The notes under the pieces: model-generated
Seen by the model: only the letters and a program-made list of their open reading frames with translations
Databases searched by the model: none
Told to the model about the DNA's origin: nothing
Position numbers and translations under genes: made by a program
From: Mycteria americana
Lineage: Eukaryota > Chordata > Aves > Ciconiiformes > Ciconiidae
Reading direction: 5' to 3'
Assembly (NCBI RefSeq): GCF_035582795.1
Contig: NC_134370.1
Coordinates: forward strand, 32,351,501-32,415,500
Length of the DNA stretch: 64,000 bases
In this document: positions 1-12,958 of the stretch, piece after piece
Layout: every line of letters begins with the position of its first letter
How positions within the stretch are numbered: position 1 is the first letter of the stretch

Positions 1-3000
1 GCCCCCTTCTTCCTTTCTCCCATCATTAAAAAGAGCTGCCATTTAGAAAAAGTAATTTTATACTGAATATCAATGAACATAAAATAGTGCCTGGCAAATA
101 GCTCTCTAAACTTACAATATGCAAGAGACAGCCAGGAGGATACGATGCTGAATGCTGGAACAGACCTAGTCTCTCAGAAGGCTGATTTAATAAATGCCTT
201 AAAACTTAATTTTTTTTAGTAAAGTTGAGATAATTGTTAATCAGGCTTTAAAATGTGCAATAATGAAAAGGTAAGCTAGATTTTCTTTCCTTCCTTCTCC
301 TTTTTCCTTGCAGGAGGAAAGAAATCTTCCTTATTTCAGAAGCTGCTAAAAACACCAGTTCAGGATTTGTACCTGCAGACTCTGGGAAGTACATGTGAAT
401 TGTTAAAATTTTGTCCTCTTAAAGGCTGATTGAGAATAATTTTCTCAGCCCCTGAGCATAGGCTGAAACAGAAAACATATTGGGCAGATGTTATGCAATA
501 CTTTGTGTAGATATTCTCAGTTCTGAGACCCAAAGCGCTGATGAAAATGTCTTGGAGACACATACTGTCCTGAAGCAAGTGTTATACGCAGGCCAAATGC
601 CAAAGTTAGCCAATTAAGATGGCTAACTTAGTCACAGAATTACCTGGATCTGAGGTTTTCCTTGAACTGAGAATATGAATCACTCTTGATTATTTGAGTG
701 TTTTTCTGTTTGAATTATGGGGATTGAAGTATGGGATAGGATCTGAAGAAAGAACAATGGCATTTTTGCATGTAATGTGAAGATTAATTATTTCACCTCC
801 TGTCTCTGGAGAGGAGTCTGATGAAACAACTGGTAGCACCATAAAAGCCTATCACTGTTATGAAGATTTACATGAGAGGACCCATAGGCACCTAGACTGT
901 CATACCTGAAATCCACTGTTATCATTTCCCACCCTCCAGCTGGAGCAAACATAATTTTTTTTTCTGGATCCCTCTTTTAGCTGAGACATGAGTTTCTTTT
1001 AAATGAAAACCAAAGTTGTATTTATCATTATGAATTACACTCAGCAAATTTTTTTTTATTGTTTAAATAAAATTGGATCTTCTGTATGATTTCCTTCCAA
1101 GTTCAGAAGTCTTTGCTCTGAGGTTCTTTTTTTCTCTTTTCTTTTTTTCTCCTTCCTCTACAATCTTTAACATTTCCCGCGCCTCATTTCAGTTTATCTT
1201 CTTGCCCAGATTATGACCAACGTTGGATGTGAAACTGACTGGAGAGCATGTGAATACAGTGGCTGTGAGGAGGTTTCTCCACCTTTCCATTCACAGCAGA
1301 GGCTTTTGGGGGTTTGGGATCGCAGTATTGCTCCCACAGTACTGCTCTGGTCTTTGGCTCGGGTTGGTGTTCATCACTGTATCATCACCTTCTCAGGGAA
1401 GTGAGCCCTAGATTACTGAATTACTGACTACTGGTAGTGAGTTCTGTCTGACTGAGACTAATTATCCACTGTGCAGATGGGTACTAGATTTCGAAGTCTT
1501 ATGTCCTTGCACAGTAATTCCTGTTTCGTCTTTCATCTAGGTTGTCTCTTCTTCTGGAATGTTTCAGTGTAAGAAAAAAAGCAGCTGGGAAAATTGAAGT
1601 ATTTATGTGGATCCTAACTGGGATTACCTGTGATTGGCCTATCACCATGGGAAATATTCTAGTCCATCTTCTTCACCTTCATTCTCCACTTTTGGATTTG
1701 CAGAGGGATGAGAGTGAATAGGGTTTTTCTTGTTTTGTTTTCATTGGTTTTTTGGGTTTTTTTATTTGTGTGGGTTTTTTTCCCCCTCTCACTGCATTCC
1801 TCAACTCCATCTGTATCCATACCCTGAAGAACAGTGAAAATTAAGTCAAAACAGACACTTGATCTTCTGCTGTTATGAACAGATGTGTTTGAAAAAATTT
1901 CTTGTGTATGCATGGGACTTGTGCTCCACTTAAATTTCTTTTTACCCCAAACAAGGATAAAATTAAAGTTTGAAAGTAAAGTTTTCTGGTTTGCTAAATG
2001 GCAATTCAGCTTTTGCACTCACTGTCTAGTTAGTTAAGACCTTAGGAAATTATGCCATTCTCACTAATGGATTGTTTATTTTGAATAATTCTGAAAGGCA
2101 CTCCAGCATTGTTGGATAAAAATGTTCTGCGTGGTGGTACATTTTGTGTAAAATACTTGACATTTTAAAATTTGCTTGGAAAGGTAAATGGATTAAAATG
2201 TTAATTTGTTACAATGGGTTTCCATGATGAAAAATTCAAAAGGTCTTCTGCTCACATTTTCAGGTCAGGAGAGAGTTTCACTTTTACAAGTCAAAATAAA
2301 AGGGATTTCTACACAATGCATGAGTGATGTATAACTTCAAAGGGAACTTTCTGGAGCAAAGTTTCAGTCTGTCCTTGCCTAACTTCTCTTTACTGCAGGG
2401 GGCAGGTGATAAGGGAATAGGCACACTGGGTTGCTTGAAGGATTAGTAAAATAGTAGAAAGACTTTCACTTCCATGGTAGATCATCAGTTTGAATCCAGC
2501 AGAACTCATCACTACTGACCAGCTGTTCAGTGGTCTTTTACTGATTACTAACTGTCTCTACCAAGAGAGTGATGATACTGCAGTGAACATCAACTTGAGC
2601 TTGAGACAGAATGAAAAACTGAAGTCAGTTTACAAAACTTCTTGATCTGAAGACCTAGTGAGTTTGTGATATAATCTGTGGAGGGAAATATCTTTTTGGA
2701 CCACGGGACTGAAGAGGCTGTTGAATTTCAGCAGCTGTGTAATACTGTCCTTGCAATAAACTCAGACTCCATTCTAGAATGAGTTAGGCTGGGTCTCTGC
2801 CCCTTCTGCTCCTGTTGGAAGGCTGCCCCAGGTTTCTGTAATGGCCTTCTTTCCAGTCTGCTCTGGGCTGACTTTCCTGCTCTAGACCTAGGAGCATCTT
2901 TGCCCTGCAGGGCAGACCTGGGATCCATGCAGAACAGGTTGCCATGCTGTGTTTGAATAGAGAAGTCCAGTGTCAGTAACAAATGCTGTGGCCACTGAAA

Positions 3001-3088
3001 GACATTGAACAGGCTGTTGACCCTGTGTGCATAAAAATAGCCTATGTGTGGTTCCAATACCTGGAGTTCTCTTCAGCTTTAGGAAAGC

Positions 3089-3107
3089 GGGGGGGGGGGG
3101 GGGGGGG
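3089..3107 (+). repeat. Run of 19 consecutive G
   Basis: Uninterrupted poly-G in otherwise AT-rich DNA, followed by a T-rich stretch. It is likely length-polymorphic and error-prone in sequencing, and can form quadruplex structures. Confidence 0.95.
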
Positions 3108-4435
3108 AGCATGTTTTTTGTTTATTTGTTTTGTTTTTAAAACGTGATGCCTTTGTAATAGGTGTGACCAAGTAACCTCTGTTTAAATTTAAAATTAGAA
3201 TCTGGACATGTCTCAAAACACAAAACCAACAAACAAAGAGAACCTTTAAGAAACCAGAAACCATTTAAGAAATTGTTTGATGGATCTTAAATTTTATTTT
3301 TCTGCTTTGACAGCTATTGTGTCAGTGATCATTCCAACTCTGTTTAAAAGAAATTCAGTTCTAAAGAATAGTTGTAAGATAGCTTCATGTTTCCTGGGGA
3401 CTGGGAATCATGCATGTAATTTTTCAAATTAATGACAAGACTTGGATGGAGTGTGTACTCTTAGAACAAAACTGTCTTGTTAAAAAGCACTGTGTTTAGA
3501 CAGCTTGAAGCAAAAGGAGATTAAATTGCTGGATTGGCCTTTTATATGGCTTGATTGATGAGAAAACTATGCTGCAGTATGCATTGTTTATCAAAAGCCA
3601 CTCGGCCAGTGGCACTAACAAAACCAAATATTTATTGGATGCAAGATTAAAAAAATGATATTGCAGGAATGTGTGACTAGTTTTGGCAATGATTCCTAAT
3701 ATCTCTTCTATAGATTCCTATATTTCTTCCTATTCTATATCTTAACAAAAAGTTAAGATGTGGAAACAGTAATGAGAGGCACTGTGCAATGTAACCAGGG
3801 AGACATCAGGCACTGCCTCATTCATAGAAAAGAGGTTCTTGTTCGTGATCTCTCACTGAAGGGCATTGCAGGAATAACCTGCATGTGTTTATAAAAACAA
3901 CTGCTTTTTCCAATTGCCTTCTCTTTTCCCCTATTCCTTTCAAAAATAAACCACCCCAGTCCTTGATGGATGTCCTTTTATTGTCACTCTTCAGATGTAG
4001 CTTTCTCTGTGATGGGTTATACCTGTGCATTACAATTTCTATCCACCTAGCTGCAGCACTTTTATTCACAAGTGGGAATGGGACTTTATCCATACGATTA
4101 TCTGGTTTAGGCATCATACATGTTTTGATTAGGGAAGTGCTGTGGGCCATGTTATCAGAATAAGTGAGAGCCTGAAAGGTGGATTATCACAATGTTAACC
4201 ATCTAGCAAAAAAATAGTTGTCATATGGTGACAAGTATATTGTGGATGTATTTTATATACTGTCTTTTCTCCCTATCTGTAGAAGTGGATTTAGCAAACA
4301 TTGGCTTTTTAGGATTTTTGTGTGTGTGCAGTAAGAACAGACTTGGGATCCTATTTCCTCTGTAACTGCACACCATGAATAATAAACACGTATTACCTGT
4401 TTATTTGCAGGGGATCCTGTATGTGTTTGTTTTTG

Positions 4436-4454
4436 TTTTTTTTTTTTTTTTTTT
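4436..4454 (+). repeat. Run of 19 consecutive T
   Basis: Poly-T tract preceded by a short TTTTG-type stretch. It could be the remnant of a minus-strand poly-A tail, but no retroposed gene is recognisable beside it, and no target-site duplication was found. Confidence 0.9.
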
Positions 4455-4479
4455 AACACGCTTATCTAAATACGGTGCT

Positions 4480-4870
4480 TGCAAAAATGAGTCTCATATT
4501 AGTTGTAGGTCAATGTAATGTGACAGACATGCTGGGCAAACATCGTCTAGCCAGTCTGTCTGGAAACAGCTATGATCCGTGAAATGTAATATTGGCTAGT
4601 TTACATCATTTCCCAGTGAGTCAGTTTGAACTCTGTTCTTTTATTGGATTATTATTTTTTGGAAGGTAATTCTCAATACATTTGTATTCATGAGGCAATG
4701 GGCAGTAATTGGTAATGGTAATTTAACACCTGCTATCTACAATCTCTGTCAGCAAATGGCCTTCTCCTAGTGGGATTTATAGTTACTTCATGTTTGAAAG
4801 GCGGAGAATTCAAATCCTGTTTAGTTTGCTGTGCTGTGAGCAGAGTTACGGTATGTGCCTTCTTTCCCAC
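4480..4870. promoter_or_regulatory. Candidate conserved regulatory segment
   Basis: Complex, non-repetitive AT-rich DNA with several homeodomain-type cores (ggtaattctc, cagtaattgg, ggtaatttaac), a cagtgagtcag core and ttattggattatt. The texture resembles vertebrate conserved non-coding elements. Conservation cannot be seen from one sequence. Confidence 0.2.
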
Positions 4871-7800
4871 TGCTTTTTAGTCTGTTTTTAAATTAGCACT
4901 GCTTCTTTTATTCCAAAACAGAGAAAAGCTAAAACTTGGAGGGGGTTAACAATTATTTCATCCCGTCAAGGTCTTTTTCCTCTCTAAGATAGGAAAAGGT
5001 GGGAGTATGGCGAAGAAAACTAAGGAAAAATTAACCCTAGTCCCACTTTATTTACTGTGAATATTTTGTAGCATTATTGTCTTAATCTCTGCGTTGTGTT
5101 CTCCTATTGATTTTTGAGGAGGAAGAGTCTGCATAGGGGTGAGGCAAAACAGGTCTAAAGCTGTAATCCCCAGAGGTAAGGACTGTATATTAGTGTCTGC
5201 ATAGTTCCTGTTGGGAGGTCTGACTTAAGGTCCTTTGTATATCCCTTCAGACCTGTTACAACTTCCAGTTCTGGTTTCATTCAAAAAGTGTAGAGAAAGT
5301 GTAAAATGGGAGGGGAGAAGGAGATTTAAGAGATACTGGTATATCTCTTATACCTCTCATTTGAAATAAGGGAATGCACTGTTTGTGACTGATTTTTTTG
5401 CAGTACTTAATCTGTAGAAAGGGAGTATATGCCACGTCCACCCTACTGCAAAAGCCCTGTGTTTGGGAGATCATTCATATCAGCAGTGGTTGCTCTAATG
5501 TTAATCAATAGGAATAAGCTAAACTCTACTACATCATTTCAAAATGAGAAAACTACCTTTTGGTTAAAAAAGTAATCAGCATCGCCTGATAGTTAATAGA
5601 GAATTATTGCCTTCTCACAGCAAAACTCTGCATAGAAATGTTCACTCTAGCTGGCTAAGAGACTGTTAAACTAGATTGAGTATTCTCTGGTATCTTGGCC
5701 CACATGATCAACAACCTATTGTTGATTTCAGTCTCTTGCTTAACAGGTTAAGAGTACTCAATGTTAAGATGAATTTTATCTCTTCAGAGAGGGGAAAAAT
5801 GTTTGGGGAGGAAGGTACCTCTCTTCCCGGCTTCCCCAGGAGACTGTGATTATTTACAGTGCTTATCAGCCTTTCAAAGCTGTGTAGATGGAGTGTGTTA
5901 TAAAGCAAACCCTCCCTCTTCTGACTATGCATCCTGTTTCCTTTTTCAATCCGTTGGGCAGAGGAAACTCTCTCTGTGCTCTTTTTAGCATTACAGTAAA
6001 AGCAACCTTTGCAATCTCACCCTGGATTTCTGTCCACCTCCATAGCCTGTGACTGGGCTGAGGAACGGAAAGCCCGCACTCCTGACTGCATGTCCCCAGT
6101 TCAACAGGGACAAGTTTTAGATGTAAATGGCAGAGAGTATGCAAAATAGAGACCTAAAAGAGCCATACTTTGGAAAGGCAAAGAAGGATGCTCTTTCAGA
6201 TCAGGCTTTCTGCTTGAAAAGTACCAGAGAGAGTGGGAGTTTGTCAAAGAGCATGCTCAGTATGAAAGAGGGTTGCTAGCTGCCTAAGGAGGAACAGTCG
6301 TGCACAGTGCCTGGGATGAACACTGACGGTACAGGAAGATTGCTAGTGTTGGGATGTTCACACAGAAGCTGTAGATAACCTTGGAGACTGGGGAGAATAG
6401 CTGCTTCTGCAGGAGAAAGCCTGTACCCTCACAGAAGCAGGAGGATGAAGCAGCTGAGGTGGTTGGACTGAGCTGTGGAGTCAGGTTATGCATTGTTGGC
6501 AGGTCTAGTGGAACAGAAGAGTTTAAAAGACCTCACAGAGAGCTGCATCTTAGAGAGATCATGCAGCCAGCCCATGAGTACACCAGAAAAGCTTGATTTA
6601 GATGCTGGAGTACCCCATCTCTTTTAGCTGTGTTCCTTTGGTAAGGTAGGCCATGTCAGCAAGCTAGTGTTACTTCTGTCCAGGTGAAGGCTGTCCCACA
6701 AACAGAAAGGACATTGGTTTGGGAACATGTCAGTCTAGCGCATCTGCAGTGCACTAAAGCACACCTCCAAAAGATAAAACCAAACCAGCAAGCAAACCCC
6801 AAACGAACAGATTCTTGGGTGATATATAAAATAGAGCGCCAGCTCTGCTTTACCTTTACAGAAGCAAATACAGTTTATGGCTGGTTAAGTAGGGGCTTTC
6901 TGTTACCATCTGTTGAATCTTGCAATTTCTCTTCCCTCCTGCTCTAGCATCTGTGAGTCTCAGTAGCAGAATCGTTGCTTGGGAACTCAATTGTCTTTTT
7001 GCATTTACTGGTAGAAAAGAGTGCTCAATTTCAGTAACTTGATTATCATGACTTCTGCATAGATCTAAAACTCCTTAGCAAAGGCAGTTTCTTAAGTGAC
7101 AGGCTAAATGCTGCAGATATACAGTGTTTAACAGTGTTTTCAGCAGGGGTGGAATTGTTCTGATGTGAACATTTGTTAGTATCATAATTGAGGCATAAAA
7201 TAAGTTACATGGAAATGAACCTATTGTATATGTGCCAGTATCGATGTGCCATTTCTACTTCTTTATTTTTCTGTGGAGTAGAAAACCACCTATGAGTATT
7301 CAGGTTGCCATCATCTGACTGTGGGTAAATTGGGTTTGTTTGTTTGTTTTTCTTTAATTTTTTGTTTGCTAAACTTTAGTTCTTCAGTGTACCCTGACAA
7401 TTTATTTTGTGTCTTCTGGAGAAGTCAAACTTCTGATACCTATCAACTTGTGGTAAAGATTCAGTCACAACTTGTTTCTATGGTGTTAGAAGAGAACACA
7501 ACAGCGTATTGAATCTTTTTGTACATATAGACTATTTAGAGTTAAGTTTGTCTGAAAGAAAAGAGTAAGTGTGTTTTGTGACTCATTGTATCTAATCTCT
7601 TGATTCAAATTGCTTAGGAAACAGACGCTTCCTCCTATTCCTTGAGATTCGTATTCCTAAGTTGAAAAAATGATGTCCGGAGGCTCACTCTATGATAGAT
7701 TCACAAATAGTATGTTTGATGCTGGCAACTGCTTTTTTTTTTTCCCCACACATGTTTATTTAAATAGGTGTGTAAGTGCCTTGCTGAGTGTTTGCCTTAA

Positions 7801-9020
7801 AGGACTCCTGTGGCACAAGAAGGATTTCGAGTTGAGGAGAGTTTAGGAAATAGTCATATCAGGAAGCCTGACATGACCCCCCACTTTAAAATTAAAAGTT
7901 GGTCACTGTGACCTTATCTCATATATTTTGGGGGAGCAGGTAGAGAGGAGAGATTCTGAATTGCTTCATAACATTCTCGGTCAAATTAATCTTCTGCCTT
8001 CTGTTTGAATACATTCTTTCTCCAGGGTTGTTTCTCCATTCCCCCCTGTCCTTCAGAGGCTTCTTTGAGGAGTGTGTTATGGATAGGTGTTCACAGCTTG
8101 GCAAGAAGATTTTTGTGGGGATTTTTGGTTTGATGGAACACTTGAGTTTGGTTTCTTTGGGACTATTCATTTTGAGGGTTTGGTTTGAAGGGAGGGAGAA
8201 GGAAACAGTGATCATTGCCTTGTTTTCTGGGTTGTTTGGTTGTGTGGTGGGTTTTCTTTTTTCCCCTCTCTGTTGCCTGAAGTAGCATTAATTTCACAAA
8301 CCTTGCAGAATCAATACTTAAACTGCATACTAATGTGTTTTGGAGAACTACAGAGAAGATAGGTGGATGGAGAACATGGAGTGACTCTGTTCATAGTGTG
8401 GTTTGAGAGAAAAATAAACAGAGCTGCAATTGCCATCTGCAGTTATGCTCAGGATTCCCAGTATCTGAAGGTGGCTCTACCAACACAAAGAAAGCTTAAG
8501 AGGGCTTTTGTTTTTATCGGTGTATGAGTTTAAATATTGAACCCTATGTTGTGTGCTCCAAAGTCATAACAAAGAGATATTCTTGACTCAGTTTCCAGGA
8601 GGTATCACACGGACTGAAAACTGAGCTAAATGCCAGAGTAGGCTATATGAATTGTTAGATCAATACTTGAAATTGGCACATGTAATGACAGCTTTGAAAC
8701 TGATGCACGTGTGAGCATGATTGATAACTGCATTGAAAGCCTCTTAAGAGAAGCTTGGGGATTCATTTTGTTTAAAATGGAAGGAAAACAGTATCTATAC
8801 AACACTATGTACTACACTTTATGGTAAGTGTTACACTTGAAGGCTTCAAATGGTATTTAAGTGCTTTATGCTATTCATTATCCTCAAGAGTAGTATTAAA
8901 ATCGGCATTCTAGGTTACAGAGCTTGTGGGATGTACTTTCCCTTAGGATGGAGAGGGATGCTAGCTTGTGTGGTTTGGCTAGTGCTTGGATTCTTTTTTT
9001 TCCACTCTATCTGTGGGGGG

Positions 9021-9170
9021 ATTAGCAATTGCTAATTGCTAATTGCTGCTTGCACTTCTCAGCAAGTCATGGTTTTGCTTTAAACCTCTGCTGACTCATC
9101 TCTCTGCAGCCTCTCTTCCATGCCAGACTTAATGTCATGACAGACTTAATGTCTGTCAGCATTAGCAATT
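9021..9170. repeat. Insertion-like segment bounded by 10-bp direct repeats
   Basis: The 10-mer attagcaatt occurs at 9021-9030 and 9161-9170 and brackets the left inverted-repeat arm. After the arm come gacttaatgtc (9126-9136) and then gacttaatgtctg (9143-9155). The latter 13-mer also occurs in direct orientation at 10082-10094, close to the right arm. The segment therefore reads as a mosaic of pieces found about 1 kb downstream, one inverted and one direct. Its start, attagcaattgctaat (9021-9036), is a perfect 16-bp palindrome followed by tandem aattgct. Confidence 0.7.
9043..9125 (+). repeat. Left arm of an 83-bp inverted repeat
   Basis: The reverse complement of this stretch matches 10156-10238 at 82 of 83 positions; the one mismatch is at 9118. 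It begins ttgctgcttgcacttctcag and ends cctctcttccatgcca. It contains tgctgactcat (9089-9099), a MAF/AP-1 type core. It is preceded by tandem aattgct units and lies between two copies of attagcaatt (9021-9030 and 9161-9170). Confidence 0.97.
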
Positions 9171-10155
9171 ATATATATATGGACTTAAGAAACATCTATC
9201 TAACATGACATAAACATAAGAATTCATACATTTGTCATGCGTACTTCTTTTAAAGGCTGGGTATACGCTAGCAAGCATCACCACTTGATCAATATTTCCA
9301 CATCACACCTCTTGTAAAGCTTAGTGGCTTTGACTTTATTCCATGGACCATACAGGGGGCTGAAAGTATGGGATGATACCAAGGTACTTACTACACTGGA
9401 ATAACAGGGGTGATTCAGAAGCCTAGGCTGTTTGCACTCCTGAGAAAGTGATTTGGCAGTGAACTGGGATTGTAAAGAGTAAATGGAGAGCAATGTGCTG
9501 CTTCAGTACTTTGCCATAAAGGGCTATTCTTGTTTTCTCACAGAATATAACCACTGAAAAAGACTTATAGCTCCCCAGTTGGGGGCTAGGTTATTGTGTT
9601 CCATTTGTGGCTTGGATGTTTTCAGCCAAGAAGAGAGCAACCTCCCTTTTTATTTTCAGGATTTGGGGATCTTCACTATTGGACCCTTAGGCTCTTTTAC
9701 TGCCATCTGAAGTTATTTATTATCAGGTAGGAGGTAGGACAACAGTTGTTCCTGCAGAAGGCTCTTGCTAGACTTTGCTCTTAAAACTGACCTGCTAGAA
9801 AAGATTTTGTAAACGACACGTGTTCCCAAGCACTTTTCTCTATGTTGTTCTAACTTCCCACTGATCACTTGGAAATTAATTCTTATGATTTAGTGTTGTG
9901 TTTGTTGTCTATAGATCTTTTGTTCTTTTAAAAATCACTGAAGTAGTGGGCTGAAAGTTTGCTTTGGCAAAACATAAAAATGAAGACGACCTACCGTTTT
10001 CTGAAGCAGTTATTGCTGGAGGCATTAATTCAGGTGTGGTTTTAATGACACCTGTTGTTTGGATCTGCTTAGCAGTCTGATGACTTAATGTCTGAGCATG
10101 TAGCTAGGTTGAAATTGGCCTAAATGAGGTTAACTGGAAAGAAGAGAGCTGCTGT
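9126..10155. other. Spacer between the inverted-repeat arms
   Basis: About 1.03 kb of AT-rich single-copy-looking DNA with an AT dinucleotide run at 9170-9180. I see no ORF with transposase features and no gene. It would be the loop if the arms paired. Confidence 0.6.
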
Positions 10156-10238
10156 TGGCATGAAAGAGAGGCTGCAGAGAGATGAGTCAGCAGAGGTTTA
10201 AAGCAAAACCATGACTTGCTGAGAAGTGCAAGCAGCAA
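10156..10238 (-). repeat. Right arm of the 83-bp inverted repeat
   Basis: Inverted partner of 9043-9125. No obvious short direct repeat flanks this copy, and no transposon-type terminal motif or target-site duplication is seen at the outer ends of the pair. That makes a DNA transposon with terminal inverted repeats unlikely. It may be the donor copy from which the left arm was made. Confidence 0.97.
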
Positions 10239-10397
10239 ACTGTGAAGTACATTCATTAAATGCTAGTAGTGAGCAGGTGGAGGAGACCGCATGTAACAAG
10301 ACGGGAAGTTATGTAGGGTTTAAAAAAAAAAAACTAAACAAAATCTTAGGAAATAAATTAGTTGCTTTTTTCATCTTTGTTCCCTCACCTGTTGTAA

Positions 10398-10444
10398 TCA
10401 AATTTAAAAACAAAACAAAACAACAACAAAAAACAAAAAAACCC
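10398..10444 (+). repeat. A-rich low-complexity tract
   Basis: A stretch of A runs interrupted by single C (aaaacaaaacaacaac type) ending in aaaaaaacccc. Similar low-complexity A/C tracts recur in the window. No retrogene body is recognisable upstream. Confidence 0.8.
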
Positions 10445-12909
10445 CAAACTTTCCCTCCAGTCCAGAGGGCTTTTAGGCTAGTCTGGAGTTTCCTAAATCT
10501 GAAGCAGCCCCAGACTCCTGTTGTTGGCATAAGATGGGGAATGACAGTGCCACTGGCCAAGGCAGAAAGGTCATGCTTGGAAGACTGGCTGAGACAGCAT
10601 AAGCACAGATGTAACTCTGGTAGTACCTTTAATGATACAAAATGGGGGTTCTTGCAAACATGATATTTTTCAGGAGCTGTAAATATTTCCAACTGAGGCC
10701 AACAGATACCAGACTTGAAATGTTGTGATGTTACGGGTTAACAGAATGATTTGGATGCTGGGTGGGAAGGGTTGCATTTTTCTTTCTACCTTTTTATACT
10801 GCACATTCGCATCTAGAGAATATGCAGTTAAATCCTTAACTTTTCATATGAAGCCTTGAAAGATCCTGTGGCACTTTACATGGGAGTAATATGACTGCTG
10901 TGAGGGGGTTGGTGTTTGCTAATTGAATCTGAATTGTCTTATTCTGTGATGCACATTTTAAAAATTCTTTTACAAACTTCTTGGTAGCAGAGAACAGGCG
11001 TTTTGTTCTTCCTTTTTTAATGCTGCTAGTAGATTCTGGGGTAAGAACTCTTATTTTCTGTTTTCTGGAACAGGATCTGTGGTTGCTAGTGTGATACAAG
11101 TATTTTAAAGATGGAACGTAGAGAGGCACATGCTATACTCACAGGATATTTTGCTCTTCCTTCGTGCTGGTTTTATCGTGACATCTTTTGAAGGCTAAGT
11201 TCTCTGCCAGCAAGATTGCTTTAGTTTTGAAGGAAATCATACTGTTTGAGAACTGGCTTAAAGTAGACCTCGTTCTACTGAGCGCAAAAATAACAGTATT
11301 CTACCCAGAATCAACTGAGTGTGGAAATGAATTGCCCATATAAAATTCATATGAATGCTTCTTTAGGAAATACTTTTCTTCACTTTTCAAATAACAGCAA
11401 TGAATATATAACAGGGGATCTGCTGAAGAGGTTCTGCATTTTACCTTTCTCTGTTGAAACATTTCTTCAGTTTGCTAAGGTGGCGGAAATCTTTAGGGTT
11501 TGTTTTTTTTTTTAGTGGTGTTATGTACGTTAAATTAACCATGGAAGATACCAAAGAAGAATTTCTATGATCCTAGATCCAAATGTCACTTTCGTACCAC
11601 TGCAATTGTTGGAGGTTCTATTTCTAGGGAGTAGGAAGAAAATCAGATGCTTTGGAGAAAGTTGTTTCAAAGTATCCTAATTGGACAGAGGTAAAGGCCT
11701 TCCATGCCTTTGCCAGCTTCTAGGGTAATTTTTTTAGGCACACCATGACTCACAATATTGAACTAAGAAAAGTTGTATTTCCATGTAGGCCTCAATTTTA
11801 TGTTTTCTTCAGTGAAGATGATGATTAGGCTGCTTGTGATCAGAACTGAAAAAGTAAAGGCCTCTTGTAAGGGAAAAAATTCTTATCCCATATCTCAAGA
11901 AATGGTCTCTTTTCTGTGTAATAACCACCAAGTATGTGTATTTTGCAAAGGAACCCCACATGAAGAAGAAAGCCTCAGAACTAAGTGGGTAGTTCTGTTA
12001 ACCTGGTGGAAATAGTCTGCTGTTTCCTGGGTCCAGGACATAACTTGGGCTTCATCTTGTTCCTCAGTTTCATCCTGTAGCTTGGGCTCCCTAAGTCAAT
12101 TTTCTGTATGTTAGAGGCAAAATCTGTGTATTTTCTTAGTATAAGATAAACAAGGCTTCCTATAAATTCAGTCTAGGAGTAGGGGCGCTCACAAACATGA
12201 CATTAGGAAGCTTTTCTCAGGCAATTTGGTAGAAATACTAAGACTACTTCTTCCTAGCATAATCCTACTCCAAGATTATATCCAAAACAGAGAGGGAGCT
12301 CAACAAGACAGTATGTCTTCAAAGAATGGATGTAATTTCTCTAGTAAAATGAGCATTTCTGACTCCCGTGGTAATATTTCCTCATTAAATTCCAACTGAT
12401 GAACCTGCCTCTTTGGGATAGGTGACATAGCTAATTCTCAGTCATATCGGTTTGTCTGTAGTTTTCTTGCTTGTGTATGACTGGTCGTTGATTTCTGTTT
12501 ATTTCGGTAGGTTGATCGTAAATTCTTGCTAGTCTAAGACTTTCCACAAAGCCACTTGCTACTGTGAGTTTTTACAGCAATTAAAACCAGCTGTTAGCTA
12601 AAGATAGTTAACTCAAGATAATTGCAAAATGTTTGAGGAACAAGAGATCGCATCAGCCTTCACAAAAGGTAGAGATGACCAGTTATCTCTAAGGCAAAGT
12701 TAACTACTGTGTGCTAACTGGCAATTTATTAACTCTAGAGGTTAGATTTTGTTTTGTTCCCCTGCCCCGGGCTTCTTTTGTGGAATGGCTCTAGCTGTTA
12801 GTTTTGATCATAATAACCTGTTCACAACAAAGCGGAAGCTGACTTGCTTAGTCCAAGCTCAGATAGATTAGATAGCTATCAGATGCTACTCCTAATACAG
12901 ATAGGATTC

Positions 12910-12958
12910 AAATAAAATATTTCAGGCTTATGAAAATAAGAAATAAAATATTTCAGGC
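12910..12958 (+). repeat. Duplicated 18-mer, 31-bp period
   Basis: The 18-mer aaataaaatatttcaggc occurs perfectly at 12910-12927 and 12941-12958. A local duplication in AT-rich DNA. Confidence 0.9.

Larger units (their letters stand above)
1..9020. other. Upstream gene-poor DNA, no gene seen
   Basis: AT-rich, CpG-poor DNA. Open frames are short, overlap on both strands and show no recognisable domain. The segment around 4480-4870 is rich in ATTA/TAAT cores and free of low complexity and is listed separately as possible regulatory DNA. No rRNA, tRNA or interspersed repeat was recognised by eye. Confidence 0.6.

Noticed and set aside
9043..10238. Reading the inverted repeat as the terminal repeats of a DNA transposon
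   Set aside because: No target-site duplication flanks the outer ends, the ends do not show a known superfamily terminus, and the interior shows no transposase remnant.
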